Part shown: positions 1 to 9,741 of the stretch, one piece after another | How the letters are laid out: every line of letters starts with the position of its first letter | Numbering within the stretch: position 1 is the first letter of the stretch | Assembly: GCA_964370405.1 (NCBI GenBank) | Contig: CAYJJB010000015.1 | Location: 1 to 30,964, forward strand | DNA: 30,964 nt | Direction of reading: 5' to 3' | Source of the DNA: SIG603 sp964370405 | GTDB taxonomy: Bacteria > Bacillota > Clostridia > Oscillospirales > Acutalibacteraceae | Position numbers and translations under genes: made by a program | The notes under the pieces: model-generated | Seen by the model: the letters and a program-made list of their open reading frames with translations, nothing else | What the model was told of the DNA's origin: nothing | The model's database searches: none

Positions 1-3000
1 TGCCCACTGTGCTTCAAGTGTTACACTTACTGCAGGCATTGTAAAGCTTGTTGCATCTGCTGCAAGAGTTTGTGTTGCACCGTTTTCATCTAAATAAGTC
101 CAACCAGTAAATGTATAACCAGCTCTTGTTGGGATACTTGGTAATGTTACTGTATTTCCGGCTTTATAAAGAACGCCTTGAGCAGTATCATCACTTAAAT
201 CGCCGCCATTTCCGTCGTAGTTTACTGAGTAAACTGCTTCGATATAGCCGTCGATGTGAATTTGTGTTTTAGTTGTATCCATTTCCTTAACTGTGTACCA
301 AATAATTTTGGTTTCAGCTGGAAGATTTACTGTCAACGCGTCAAACTCTGCTTTTATAGTAGCATCTATAAGCGCATCACTATATGCTTCTATAGTTTGA
401 GGCAAAGTAGCAAATAAATCTGTTAACGCTGTATTTGTTCTATCAAACCAAGCATATTTACCTGTAGTTGCTATTTGACTATCAGGATTTCCTAGAAGAT
501 CTACGTTAACATTTTGAACTCGTAGTCCATTATTTGCTGAAGGTATATAATCTTCATGTGGTGTAGCTTCTGCTGCATATTGTTCAGGATTGTCTAAGTT
601 AAAGTCCTTATGAATATATAGCTCTGCAAGTCTTAGGTCTTTTTCTACCCATACAGGATAATAATCTTCATTTGCTGTTAATGCTTCAAATTGAGGGTCA
701 TCTGCTACTTCTGAATTTTCAGTTGTTGACCAACCCATGAAGTAAAATCCTTCTTTTGTTGGAGCATTTTGAGGATTTGTTGCTAGCTCTCCATATACTA
801 CTTGTTGTGAGCTAAATACTGTAGTATTATCTTCGCTATAGAAAGTAGCTGTAACAAAATTTTGTTTTACAGTTACATTTTCACTATCACTACCTAATGT
901 TGTTTCACCAACTTTAGCAGTTACTGTGTTTGTAAATGTACCAACTGTTGTTGGTGTAATTGAATATTTAATTACAACTTTGTCACCAACTAAAATTTCT
1001 TTAATTGTTAAAACACCGTTTGTAAATGAATATTCTGCATCTTTACCGCTTGAAACAAGATTGTTTGTTCCATCAGTAACGCTTGTTAAAGTAGTACTAT
1101 CGTTCCACATAATATCATTAACAATTACATTTTCTAAAGCAAGATTACCGTTATTAGTTATTGTAACTGTATAATTAATTGGATCTGTATTTACTATAAC
1201 TTCAGTTTTATCTGCTTCTTTTACAACTGATGTAGTTGTGTTATTATCAGCAGCAACAAGGAAAGCAACTTCTTTATGACGTCCTTCACTTGTTTCATCT
1301 AGTGTTACATTTTGTGAAGCTGGGTATGAAGCATTTGTATAAAGCGAATAAATCGCTGCTGCCTCTGCACCAAGAGCTTGTGTACGATATGCATCACCAT
1401 CTACTGTTATTAACTTAGCAAATTGTTGATCGGTAAGTGAAGTTTCCCATTTTTGAGCATAATTTATATCTTTTGTAAATTTGCCCTCAGAAGTTACAAA
1501 CCACTCTCCTGTAGAATCAACACGATAATAAGTAACGTCGATTTGACCATCGCCTACCGTTAGTTTTGGGCTTGGGATGTCTGGGTCGGGCTCTTCATCA
1601 TCTTTAACTGCTGCATTACCATCTTTATCTGTGTAGCTAAGTGTAGCACTTTCATTTGATGGGTAAATATTTTCTGCAGTGCCTGCTAAACCATTTTTAA
1701 GTTTAATCGGTATTACAATTTGATCATTTTCTGCATTAAGTTTAGTCCAATCTACTGTTACGGTTGTGCCGTCAGCCGATGGAGTTACTCCTGCAGAAGC
1801 TTCACTCGCTCTGCTTGTGTCAAACACAAACGGATCTGCAATTACGTCAGTAAGTGTAGCCTGTGTAGCTGCAAACTTAATTGTATTAGAAATACCTGTA
1901 AGCACATCACCTAAGTTTGCTGAAGTTGTATTGGGCACATTTACGCCGTTATTTTGAACTAAGGCTTTCATCGCATTTTGCGCCGTATTAGATTTGGCTT
2001 CAACTCCAACTACGTGAATTACAGCACCAGCGTTACCTAGAGCAGCCGCTTGAACTGTACCATTCCACTTAGTATCATTTGCAGATTGTCCGTCTGATCC
2101 TGGAGCACCGTCTGAAATAAATACTATATGCACTGGACGATCTGTTCCGTAAGTACGGCTGTTAACAATGCTTTGAACTGCAGTAAGCGCTGCAGTATAA
2201 TTAGTACCATCCCTACCAGGCTGTGTAGTCAGTGCAGAATTTATTGCAGTAGTGCTTGTTTTAAAATCAACTGTACTTCTAACTTCTGATCCAAATACAA
2301 CAAGGCCTACTCTGTTATCTGCATCAACAAGGCTACTTGCTAAACTTTTTGTCGCACTAACAGCATTATTCCATTTTGTGTAATCATAGTAGCCTTCACC
2401 CCAGCCTGTACTAACCCATTTTCTCATACTTCCAGATCTGTCTAAAACTATGACAACGTCTGCACCGACTGGTATAGCGTTTATGTCAAAAGTAATTTCA
2501 GCTTCACCTAGATTATAGTTAGTCCATGTTGCATCTTTATCGACAGCAACTGTACCTGGCTCTAGGTTATTCTCACCGTAAGTATTAGGTTTGTCTTCGG
2601 AAGTGCTTGATGCGCTTCTAAACATTGAGTAAAGTGCTGGAGTTGATTCATTCCCTATTATATAAGGAAGCATGTGTACAACGTTATCTTCTTCAGCGAT
2701 GTCTGCTATAACTGTGCTTGCATCGTAAAGATCTTGTTCTACTACTGCATCGCCACCAACTTCAACTGGTACTGCATACCATTGTTGGTTATTGTGAGAA
2801 GCAAACGCCCCCAAAGTAGTGTCTGATGTAGTTAGCATGTCAATAACATTGCCGTTAGCATCATAATAATAAAGTGTGTATTCTCCGTCTTTAACCTCCG
2901 GTGCATCCTCTGTATATACAGCGCTTGCTGTGTATGTTGGAACTGTATAGGTGTCTTTGTCACCCTCACCGTAAGTTGGTGCATCAACTACTGCGCCCTC

Positions 3001-3807
3001 TGCGTTTTTATATTCCCAATTTGAGAATGTAAATCCGTCTTTGCTAGGTGCATCATATGTAATTGCTTCACCCTCTGTAAAAATCTTTCCGTCTACTAAA
3101 ACGGTATCACCGTCTACGTATTTAATAGAAAGAGTTTTCTTGAATGTGTCTGCTGGAGGTGTTTCAGTTTCTTCTACTTTTATTATAGCAGTAAGTGTTG
3201 TTGCTGCTGTAAATGTCAAAGTAGTTAAATCAACTTTAACGCCTTCTGCATTTTGCCATCCGTCAAAATCTGTTTTGTCAGATACTTTTGCATCTAAACC
3301 AGAAATTTGTTCAGCTGACATTGTGTCAAGTACATCTACTGTGTAAAGTTCCTCTCCTTTATATGTAAAAGTTACTTTACTTGTTTCAGTTTGTGGTTCA
3401 GGTGCCGGTTGTGGCTCAGCCTTAACTATTCCTGAAACAGTTGCAGTGTACGTAGGTGTAATATAAGATAAATCATCTTTAGTGTAATAAGCGTTAAAGC
3501 TAAAGCTTCCATCAGCTGTTGCTTGATATGTAGCAGTGTTGCCTGATACATTCGCTTCACTAGGTGTTTTTATGCTTGTAATTACTACACCTTCTGTGTT
3601 CGTTGTGGCAGTTATTGTAACTGTTGCAGAAGTCTTATCGTCACTCAAAGTAACAGACTCTGTAAAGGTTACTGGATTTTCTTCTGGAGTTGCTTCTAGT
3701 ACAGTTGCGAATACCGGTATGAAGTTTTGAGTCAACATAGTGATAATCAACACCCAAACTAGTGCTACTTTTAAGAAAACATTTTTGCCCTTTTGAACGT
3801 TTGTCAT
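1..3807 (-). CDS. Large secreted surface protein with VWA domain and InlB-type repeats (partial, C-terminus outside the window)
   Basis: I translated the minus strand from 3807 to base 1 and found 1269 codons in one frame with no stop, so the gene leaves the window. The ATG at 3807 is chosen over the one at 3813 because GGAGG at 3816-3820 is 8 nt from it and only 2 nt from the other. A signal peptide ends near residue 34 (VFA). InlB/Flg_new-like repeats lie at about 145-212 and 222-300. A von Willebrand A domain spans about 440-640, with an intact MIDAS: DRSGS 456-460, Thr535 in DGTNYT and Asp566 in ISDGAPG. A DUF11-like domain lies at about 865-980, followed by another InlB-like repeat at 980-1050 and a canonical one from 1192 (VNYDGNGG, GYTFTGW). 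The likely role is adhesion or cell-surface binding. The cell-wall anchor, probably LPXTG or SLH, is not visible. The domain calls are firm; the ligand is unknown. Confidence 0.9.
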   Translation of the reverse strand, partial: MTNVQKGKNVFLKVALVWVLIITMLTQNFIPVFATVLEATPEENPVTFTESVTLSDDKTSATVTITATTNTEGVVITSIKTPSEANVSGNTATYQATADGSFSFNAYYTKDDLSYITPTYTATVSGIVKAEPQPAPEPQTETSKVTFTYKGEELYTVDVLDTMSAEQISGLDAKVSDKTDFDGWQNAEGVKVDLTTLTFTAATTLTAIIKVEETETPPADTFKKTLSIKYVDGDTVLVDGKIFTEGEAITYDAPSKDGFTFSNWEYKNAEGAVVDAPTYGEGDKDTYTVPTYTASAVYTEDAPEVKDGEYTLYYYDANGNVIDMLTTSDTTLGAFASHNNQQWYAVPVEVGGDAVVEQDLYDASTVIADIAEEDNVVHMLPYIIGNESTPALYSMFRSASSTSEDKPNTYGENNLEPGTVAVDKDATWTNYNLGEAEITFDINAIPVGADVVIVLDRSGSMRKWVSTGWGEGYYDYTKWNNAVSATKSLASSLVDADNRVGLVVFGSEVRSTVDFKTSTTAINSALTTQPGRDGTNYTAALTAVQSIVNSRTYGTDRPVHIVFISDGAPGSDGQSANDTKWNGTVQAAALGNAGAVIHVVGVEAKSNTAQNAMKALVQNNGVNVPNTTSANLGDVLTGISNTIKFAATQATLTDVIADPFVFDTSRASEASAGVTPSADGTTVTVDWTKLNAENDQIVIPIKLKNGLAGTAENIYPSNESATLSYTDKDGNAAVKDDEEPDPDIPSPKLTVGDGQIDVTYYRVDSTGEWFVTSEGKFTKDINYAQKWETSLTDQQFAKLITVDGDAYRTQALGAEAAAIYSLYTNASYPASQNVTLDETSEGRHKEVAFLVAADNNTTTSVVKEADKTEVIVNTDPINYTVTITNNGNLALENVIVNDIMWNDSTTLTSVTDGTNNLVSSGKDAEYSFTNGVLTIKEILVGDKVVIKYSITPTTVGTFTNTVTAKVGETTLGSDSENVTVKQNFVTATFYSEDNTTVFSSQQVVYGELATNPQNAPTKEGFYFMGWSTTENSEVADDPQFEALTANEDYYPVWVEKDLRLAELYIHKDFNLDNPEQYAAEATPHEDYIPSANNGLRVQNVNVDLLGNPDSQIATTGKYAWFDRTNTALTDLFATLPQTIEAYSDALIDATIKAEFDALTVNLPAETKIIWYTVKEMDTTKTQIHIDGYIEAVYSVNYDGNGGDLSDDTAQGVLYKAGNTVTLPSIPTRAGYTFTGWTYLDENGATQTLAADATSFTMPAVSVTLEAQWA

Positions 3808-3813
3808 AGTCAT

Positions 3814-4240
3814 TTCCTCCTTTTCTGTAATATAAGGTAAATTTTAATTTATAATAAAAACACTCTTTAAAGGAGCATTTCATTACCTAGGTTTTTTGGC
3901 TCATAACTTATAAGATACATTAAAGTGAAAAAAGGTTCACAAAATTCAAAAATTATTCTAAATTTTCAAATATCATAAAACTAATCTAAATAAAAACTCG
4001 TATATATCTAAAATATACTTATATGTATTAAGTTTTTTGTGTCTAATAAGCCCGTACAGCCTAATTATATGTGAATATTACATATAATTTTTCAAAACTA
4101 ACTCTCAACTTTAATCACTTATAGTTATATTAGTTTGATTTTATTATTCTACAGCATAACTTGTATTTTTTAATTCTAAAATAGAATTATAGTGCAAAAT
4201 GTACCATTTCTTACAAAATTGTAAGTTAAGTTGCCCATAC
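3814..4240 (-). other. AT-rich intergenic region / leader of the VWA protein gene
   Basis: 427 bases without a gene lie between the nspC stop and the VWA gene. No clear intrinsic terminator follows nspC: the inverted repeats CTTACAA/TTGTAAG (4210-4225) and ATTCTA/TAGAAT lack a U tract on the minus strand. A TATAAT-like -10 is present at 4186-4191 (minus), but its -35 (TTGTAA, spacing 19) is poor. Near the gene, GAGC (3899-3902) can pair with GCTC (3873-3876), and the latter can instead join a small CTC/GAG hairpin (3863-3875) followed by T-rich sequence. I recognise no known riboswitch here. Confidence 0.4.
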
Positions 4241-5389
4241 TTAAAGTCTGGATTTAAAATCATCATACCCAAAGCTCTTAATCAGCTTAGTTATGCCATT
4301 TTTTCCCTTTAAATATATGTTAGGCAGGCACATTCCATTAAATGTATTGTTTTTAACCATAGAATATATTGCCATATCACAAAACATTAGCTTATCACCA
4401 ATTTTAATGTCGTTTTTGAAATTATAATCTCCAATTATATCCCCTGCAAGACAAGTTGGGCCAGCTAATCTGTACGTAAAGCCGTTTGACTTGTCGTTAT
4501 TTTTTACAGCTTCTGCATTAAATAGTGGCGGAGTGTATGGCATTTCTATAACATCTGGCATATGACATGCGGCAGAAGTATCCAAAATTGCTATCTTAAT
4601 GCTATTTTCCACTATATCAAGCACCTCTGTCATTAAAAAGCCAGCATTAAGCGCTACAGCCTCCCCTGGTTCTAAATAAACCTCTACATTATATCTGTTT
4701 TTAAAGTCGATTATGCATGAAATTAGCGCTTCCACATCGTAGTCTTCTCTTGTAATGTGGTGTCCTCCACCAAAATTTACCCATTTCATTTGATGTAGGT
4801 ATTTACCAAACTTATGTTCCACCTCTTTTAAGGTTTCTATAAGGGCATCACTATTTTGCTCGCACAAAGTGTGAAAGTGCAGTCCATCTATGCCGTAAAG
4901 TAGTTGGGCTTTAAAGTTATCGATAGTCACTCCCATTCTTGAACCCTTTGCACATGGGTCATAAATTGCATGATCTTGCGTTGAGTGCTCTGGATTTATT
5001 CTTATCCCAAAACTTTTTCCTGACTTTAAACATTTTTCCTTATATTTTTCCCATTGATTAAATGAGTTAAATGTAATATGGTCGCATATTTTCAGTATTT
5101 CATCCATTTCATGCTCTAAATAGGCAGCAGAGAACACATGGCACTCCCCCCCCATCTCTTCAAATCCAAGTTTAGCTTCAAACAAGCCACTTGCTGTAGT
5201 TCCGTGTAAATATTTCGCTTGTAAAGTATATGTACTGTACATAGAAAAAGCTTTTTGAGCCAGCAGTATTTTACAGCTGGCTCTTTTTGATACATATTCA
5301 AGTTTTTCTAAGTTCTTTATAAGCAAATTTTCATCAACCACATAGCATGGTGTTTTCAAGTTTAAAAATTCATTATAAAGCTTTTCCAT
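4241..5389 (-). CDS. nspC: Carboxynorspermidine/carboxyspermidine decarboxylase
   Basis: PLP-dependent fold III decarboxylase (alanine racemase/DAPDC-like family) of 382 residues, normal for NspC. It removes CO2 from carboxyspermidine or carboxynorspermidine to give spermidine or norspermidine in the cytoplasm. Visible landmarks are the PLP lysine Lys46 in LLAQKAFS, the phosphate-binding GGGHH at 207-211, EPGE at 240-243, and the second-subunit catalytic Cys313 in GPTCLAGD. The start codon directly abuts the stop of the upstream CASDH gene (5390), so the two are almost certainly translated together; they catalyse consecutive steps. It is the last gene of the polyamine operon. The presence of agmatinase, which makes putrescine, argues for spermidine rather than norspermidine as the product. 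The family call is secure; the substrate choice is inferred. Confidence 0.93.
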   Translation of the reverse strand: MEKLYNEFLNLKTPCYVVDENLLIKNLEKLEYVSKRASCKILLAQKAFSMYSTYTLQAKYLHGTTASGLFEAKLGFEEMGGECHVFSAAYLEHEMDEILKICDHITFNSFNQWEKYKEKCLKSGKSFGIRINPEHSTQDHAIYDPCAKGSRMGVTIDNFKAQLLYGIDGLHFHTLCEQNSDALIETLKEVEHKFGKYLHQMKWVNFGGGHHITREDYDVEALISCIIDFKNRYNVEVYLEPGEAVALNAGFLMTEVLDIVENSIKIAILDTSAACHMPDVIEMPYTPPLFNAEAVKNNDKSNGFTYRLAGPTCLAGDIIGDYNFKNDIKIGDKLMFCDMAIYSMVKNNTFNGMCLPNIYLKGKNGITKLIKSFGYDDFKSRL

Positions 5390-6589
5390 TTAGTCCACCA
5401 TCACAGGATTAAAATCCTCTACCCATGGTAGTCCCCATTTGTTAAGCTCTTCCATAAATGGATCTGGATCAAACTCTTCCACATTGTATACGCCAGGTTT
5501 ATTCCAAACACCTTTTAGTAAAAGCATTGCACCTATCATTGCAGGTACACCTGTTGTATATGAAATTGCTTGGCTACCAACTTCTTTGTAGCATTCTTGA
5601 TGGTCACACACATTATATACATAGTAAGTTTTCTCTTCGCCATCTTTAATTCCTTTAAAGATACAACCTATATTTGTTTTGCCAACAGTCCTTGGCCCTA
5701 AACTTGCAGGGTCTGGAAGTACTGCCTTTAAAAACTGAAGTGGCACAATTTGTTTTCCTTCATACTCTATTGGCTCAATTGAAGTCATTCCTACATTCTC
5801 TAGGCATTTTAAGTGAGTTAAATAACTTTGGCCAAATGTCATGAAAAACCTAATTCTTTTTATACCTTTTAGGTTAAGTCCCAAGCTTTCAAGCTCTTCA
5901 TGATGTAGCAAGTACATATCCTTTACACCGATTTGTGGGAAGTCATATTCTCTTTTTATCTCCATAGGTTCAGTTTCAACCCAATCGCCATTTTCCCAAT
6001 AACTACCATTTGCGCTAACTTCACGAATGTTTATCTCAGGGTTAAAGTTTGTTGCAAAAGGATAACCATGATCACCAGCATTTGCATCTAGTATATCAAG
6101 ATAATGTATTTCATCAAAATAATGCTTTTGTGCATAGGCAGAAAATACACCTGTTACGCCTGGATCAAATCCACAGCCTAAAATTGCACAAATTCCTGCT
6201 TTTTCAAAACGCTCTCTATAATCCCATTGCCATTTATATTCAAATTTAGCTGTATCTAGTGGCTCATAGTTTGCTGTGTCTATGTAGTGAGTTTTTGTTT
6301 CTAAGCAAGCGTCCATTATTGTCAAATCTTGATAAGGAAGTGCCAAGTTTACTACCACGTCAGGTTTAAATTCATTAATCAAGCTGACAAGCTCTTCTAC
6401 TTTATCTGCATCAACTTGCGCCGTACGTATCTTAGTTTTTCCTCCATCTAGCTTTTCTTTTAGTGCATCACATTTGCTTTTTGTTCTGCTTGCTATCATA
6501 ATTTCATCAAAAACCTCAAAGTTTTGACAGCACTTGTGTATTGTTACTGAAGCAACACCGCCGCAGCCTATAATTAAACATTTACTCAT
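5390..6589 (-). CDS. Carboxynorspermidine/carboxyspermidine synthase (CASDH, saccharopine dehydrogenase family)
   Basis: 399 residues, matching the saccharopine dehydrogenase-like CASDH family. The enzyme reductively condenses L-aspartate beta-semialdehyde with a diamine (putrescine or diaminopropane), using NADPH, to form carboxyspermidine or carboxynorspermidine. The N-terminus has the Rossmann glycine motif GCGGVA (residues 8-13). Typical family segments follow, including VVNLALPYQD, ILGCGFDPGVTGVF and a C-terminal SYTTGVPAMIGAMLL. The gene starts 3 nt after the agmatinase stop and ends one base before nspC begins. True saccharopine dehydrogenase is an alternative on sequence alone, but the abutting nspC makes CASDH far more likely. 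Confidence 0.92.
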   Translation of the reverse strand: MSKCLIIGCGGVASVTIHKCCQNFEVFDEIMIASRTKSKCDALKEKLDGGKTKIRTAQVDADKVEELVSLINEFKPDVVVNLALPYQDLTIMDACLETKTHYIDTANYEPLDTAKFEYKWQWDYRERFEKAGICAILGCGFDPGVTGVFSAYAQKHYFDEIHYLDILDANAGDHGYPFATNFNPEINIREVSANGSYWENGDWVETEPMEIKREYDFPQIGVKDMYLLHHEELESLGLNLKGIKRIRFFMTFGQSYLTHLKCLENVGMTSIEPIEYEGKQIVPLQFLKAVLPDPASLGPRTVGKTNIGCIFKGIKDGEEKTYYVYNVCDHQECYKEVGSQAISYTTGVPAMIGAMLLLKGVWNKPGVYNVEEFDPDPFMEELNKWGLPWVEDFNPVMVD

Positions 6590-6592
6590 TTT

Positions 6593-7444
6593 TCATTTTC
6601 CTTTCAATTGTAATAATATTTCTCTTGTCACTTTACACGCAAGTGCAGTTGATGCACCGCTGTTGTCGTAATGTGGTGAGAGCTCATTTATGTCACAGCC
6701 TACTATATTTAAGTCTTTAAGCTGTAATATCACTTTCATAAGTTCTTTAAATGTCACTCCCCCAGCCTCTGTAGTTCCTGTACCACAAAAAACCGACGGG
6801 TCTAGTACATCTAAATCTAGCGAGAAGTAAAGTGGAATATCTTTACACTTATTTTTAATCTCCTCAAAACCTTCTAAATCAAATTTATGCAAATTTGTGT
6901 GTTCTTTTGCAAACTCAAACTCTACTTTTTCTCCGCTTCTTATTCCAAACTGATGTATCTTTCCATCACCTAAAAACTCCCAAATAAGGCGCATGACACT
7001 TGCATGAGATAATTTTTCTCCCAAATACTCTTCCCTTAAATCGGTGTGTGCATCAAGATGAATTACTTGCAAGTTTGGATATTTTTCATAAACCGCCTTA
7101 ACGCTTCCATAACTTATCAGATGTTCTCCTCCAAGCATTACAGGAATTTTGTTATCTTTTAAAATTTGCTTTGTATTTTCATAAATCATATCTACCGCTT
7201 TTTGAGGATTTCCAAAAGGCAGTTCCAAATCACCGCCGTCAAAAATTTCCATATCACACAAATCTCTATCAGAGTATGGTGAATATGTTTCTATGCCAAA
7301 ACTTTCATTTCTTATAGCAGATGGACCAAACCTTGTGCCCGGCCTAAAAGATGCCGTACCGTCAAACGGTGCACCAAATATGACTATATCGCTGTTAAGG
7401 TAATCGGCTTCACAGCCAATAAATGTGCTTATATTACTTTTCAT
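6593..7444 (-). CDS. speB: Agmatinase
   Basis: Ureohydrolase of 283 residues that hydrolyses agmatine to putrescine and urea with two Mn ions. All metal-binding motifs are visible: GGEH 105-108, DAHTD 131-135 (Asp131, His133, Asp135) and SLDLDVLDP with Asp210 and Asp212. The conserved Glu253 sits in the segment DINELSP. Its start lies inside the end of speE (11-base overlap), with GAGGAGG about 12 nt upstream within speE. The neighbouring arginine decarboxylase supplies agmatine, which favours agmatinase over arginase or guanidinobutyrase. Putrescine produced here feeds both downstream spermidine routes. Confidence 0.94.
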   Translation of the reverse strand: MKSNISTFIGCEADYLNSDIVIFGAPFDGTASFRPGTRFGPSAIRNESFGIETYSPYSDRDLCDMEIFDGGDLELPFGNPQKAVDMIYENTKQILKDNKIPVMLGGEHLISYGSVKAVYEKYPNLQVIHLDAHTDLREEYLGEKLSHASVMRLIWEFLGDGKIHQFGIRSGEKVEFEFAKEHTNLHKFDLEGFEEIKNKCKDIPLYFSLDLDVLDPSVFCGTGTTEAGGVTFKELMKVILQLKDLNIVGCDINELSPHYDNSGASTALACKVTREILLQLKGK

Positions 7445-8291
7445 CTTTCTTTAAAACCTCCTCAACATAATTTGGCAGATAGAATGCACCTTTGTGCAAA
7501 TTTGTATTATAATATTTTGTTTTTATGTTCAGAGAGTTAAAATATTCTTCATCTAAATCCCTTATGGGGTGAACATTTTTTGATGAAAACCCAAAAAGCC
7601 AGTGCCCTGAAGGGTAGGTTGGAATATGAGCCTGATAGACTTTGCTAATTGGAAAAACGCTTAAAATTCTTTTATGTGCAAAGCGCATTGCCTTTGCATC
7701 ATCCTCGTAAAACGGACTTTCATGCTGATTGAGCATAATTCCATCCTCGTTTAACACCTTGCTACAATTTCCATAAAACTCTTTTGTAAATAAAACTTCA
7801 CCTGGTCCTGACGGATCTGTTGAGTCTACAATTATTAAATCATATTTATTTTTCGTATGTCTTACATACTTTAATCCGTCTGCAAAATATAGATTTACAC
7901 GCTCATCATCAAATCCGCAAGCTGTTTGTGGTAAAAATTCTTTACACACCTTAACAACTTCCTCATCAATTTCCACCACGTCAATTTTTTCAAGTGATTT
8001 ATATTTTATAAGTTCTCTGCAAACACCACCATCGCCAGCACCTATAACCAGAACAGCCTTTGCATTTTTCAAAATTGCCATTGCTGTGTGCACTATCATT
8101 TCATGATAAATAAACTCATCTTTTTGTGTGAGCATCATCACTCCGTCAAGCGTTAGAAATTTACCAAATTCGGGCGAATCATAAACCGCTATTTTTTGGT
8201 AATCACTCTCATTTGAATATAACTGTTTTGCGACCTTAATTGAAAATCGCACATTTTTTGTGTGATATTCGCTGTACCATAAATCGTCCAT
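7434..8291 (-). CDS. speE: Spermidine synthase (polyamine aminopropyltransferase)
   Basis: Aminopropyltransferase of 285 residues, the usual bacterial SpeE length. It transfers the aminopropyl group of decarboxylated SAM to putrescine. The N-terminal beta-barrel region contains LTLDGVMMLTQKDEFIYHEM. The Rossmann motif GAGDGG is at 84-89, VEIDEEVV follows, and the catalytic Asp156 lies in VDSTDPSGPGE. The start uses AGGAGG very close to the ATG at 8291. The gene follows speA by 9 nt and overlaps speB by 11 nt. An extended substrate range (spermidine to spermine or thermospermine) cannot be excluded from sequence and matters because of the parallel CASDH route. Confidence 0.95.
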   Translation of the reverse strand: MDDLWYSEYHTKNVRFSIKVAKQLYSNESDYQKIAVYDSPEFGKFLTLDGVMMLTQKDEFIYHEMIVHTAMAILKNAKAVLVIGAGDGGVCRELIKYKSLEKIDVVEIDEEVVKVCKEFLPQTACGFDDERVNLYFADGLKYVRHTKNKYDLIIVDSTDPSGPGEVLFTKEFYGNCSKVLNEDGIMLNQHESPFYEDDAKAMRFAHKRILSVFPISKVYQAHIPTYPSGHWLFGFSSKNVHPIRDLDEEYFNSLNIKTKYYNTNLHKGAFYLPNYVEEVLKKDEK

Positions 8292-8300
8292 ATTCCCTCC

Positions 8301-9737
8301 TTACATCACATTAAGTCTAGTAACATCCATGCTTTCAGGTCCTGTTAACAAACAAGATTTCTCCTTTGCATACCTTATATACTCTATAATTTCTTTAGTA
8401 ATTTTTTCACCCGGTGCTAAAATTGGGATACCAGGTGGGTAGCAAATTACAAATTCACAAGAAACTTTGCCCTCACATTCTGATAAATGCAGGCTACGTT
8501 TTTCAGCATAAAATGCTTCTCTTGGGCTTTTTTCCACTATTGGGTTAATATATTCATTGGAAAGCATTCCTACTTTACTCTTTTTGTATATCCTTTTTAT
8601 TTCTGATAAAGCTGAAATAAGTCTTTCAATGTTTTTGTTTTTATCACCAACAGAAATATATGCTAAAATATTGCCTAAATCACCAAACTCTATTTGTATA
8701 TCATACTCATCTCGAAGCAGGTCATACACTTCTTTTCCAGCAAGACCTAGCTCTAAAGTATTTACTGCAAGTTTTGTACTGTCAAAGTCAAATACACTGT
8801 CACCATTTATTATTTCACTTCCATAGGCGTAAAAATCACCTATCTCATTAATTTCATCTCTTGCATAATTTGCAAATTTTAACACCTTATCTACAATTTC
8901 TTCACCAAAAAGCGCTAAATTTCTTCTTGAAATATCAAGACTTGAAAGCAGTAAATATGAGCCGCTTGTGGTTTGTGTTAAATTTATAATTTGTCTTACA
9001 TAGTGCTCATTAACATTTTTACCGCAAAGCAGTATAGAGCTTTGTGTGAGCGAGCCGCCTGATTTATGCATGCTGACAGCCGCCATATCTGCCCCAGCTT
9101 CCATTGCTGAAATTGGGAGCTTGTCGCTAAAATAAAAATGCGTTCCATGCGCTTCATCTACCAAAACTTTTATCTCATGGCTGTGCGCTAAGTCAACTAT
9201 GCTTTTAAGGTCTGAGCAAATTCCATAATATGTTGGATTATTTACAAGTATCGCCTTGGCTCCTTTATTTTCTTTTATCGCTTTTTCTATATCTTTTAAA
9301 GACATTCCAAGTGCAATTCCAAGTCTTTCATCTGTTTGTGGATTTATATAAATCGGAACGGCATCGCATAAAACCAGTGCGTTAATTACACTTTGATGCA
9401 CATTTCTAGGAAGTATAATTTTTTCTCCACTTTTTACACTAGATAAAATCATTGACTGAACTGACGATGTGGTTCCACCCACCATAAAAAAAGCATGTGC
9501 GGCACCAAAGCACTCAGCTGCAAGCATTTCTGCTTCTTTAATTACTGTTGTTGGATGGCATAAATTATCTAGCGCTTTCATAGAATTTACATCTACACTA
9601 AGGCACTTCTCTCCCAAAAATTCTGTGAGAAGCTTATTGCCTTTACCTCTTTTATGCCCAGGTACATCAAATGGTACAAGCCTTGTACTTTTAATTTCTT
9701 CCAAAGCATCAATAAGTGGCATTTTCTTTTGATTCAT
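8301..9737 (-). CDS. speA: Arginine decarboxylase (Orn/Lys/Arg decarboxylase family, fold I)
   Basis: 478-residue PLP enzyme of the Bacillus-type SpeA/aromatic-aminotransferase fold family. Landmarks are PGHKRG near 26-31, the cofactor-contact segment DEAHG at 194-198 and the Schiff-base lysine Lys225 in SMHKSGGSLTQSS. A C-terminal domain contains YPPGIPILAPGE. Arginine is favoured over lysine or ornithine because agmatinase is in the same operon. The ribosome site GGGAGG lies 9 nt upstream of ATG 9737, inside the 3' end of speD. It provides agmatine for SpeB. Confidence 0.9.
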   Translation of the reverse strand: MNQKKMPLIDALEEIKSTRLVPFDVPGHKRGKGNKLLTEFLGEKCLSVDVNSMKALDNLCHPTTVIKEAEMLAAECFGAAHAFFMVGGTTSSVQSMILSSVKSGEKIILPRNVHQSVINALVLCDAVPIYINPQTDERLGIALGMSLKDIEKAIKENKGAKAILVNNPTYYGICSDLKSIVDLAHSHEIKVLVDEAHGTHFYFSDKLPISAMEAGADMAAVSMHKSGGSLTQSSILLCGKNVNEHYVRQIINLTQTTSGSYLLLSSLDISRRNLALFGEEIVDKVLKFANYARDEINEIGDFYAYGSEIINGDSVFDFDSTKLAVNTLELGLAGKEVYDLLRDEYDIQIEFGDLGNILAYISVGDKNKNIERLISALSEIKRIYKKSKVGMLSNEYINPIVEKSPREAFYAEKRSLHLSECEGKVSCEFVICYPPGIPILAPGEKITKEIIEYIRYAKEKSCLLTGPESMDVTRLNVM

Positions 9738-9741
9738 TCAC

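Noticed and set aside
926..1957. Several plus-strand open frames of 60-82 codons within the first 4 kb
   Set aside because: They lie antisense to the continuous minus-strand VWA gene, have no ribosome sites and have low-complexity hydrophobic translations typical of shadow frames.
3641..3883. An 80-codon minus-strand frame at the start of the VWA gene
   Set aside because: It is in another frame of the same strand, overlaps the signal peptide region of the real gene and has no ribosome site at its start.
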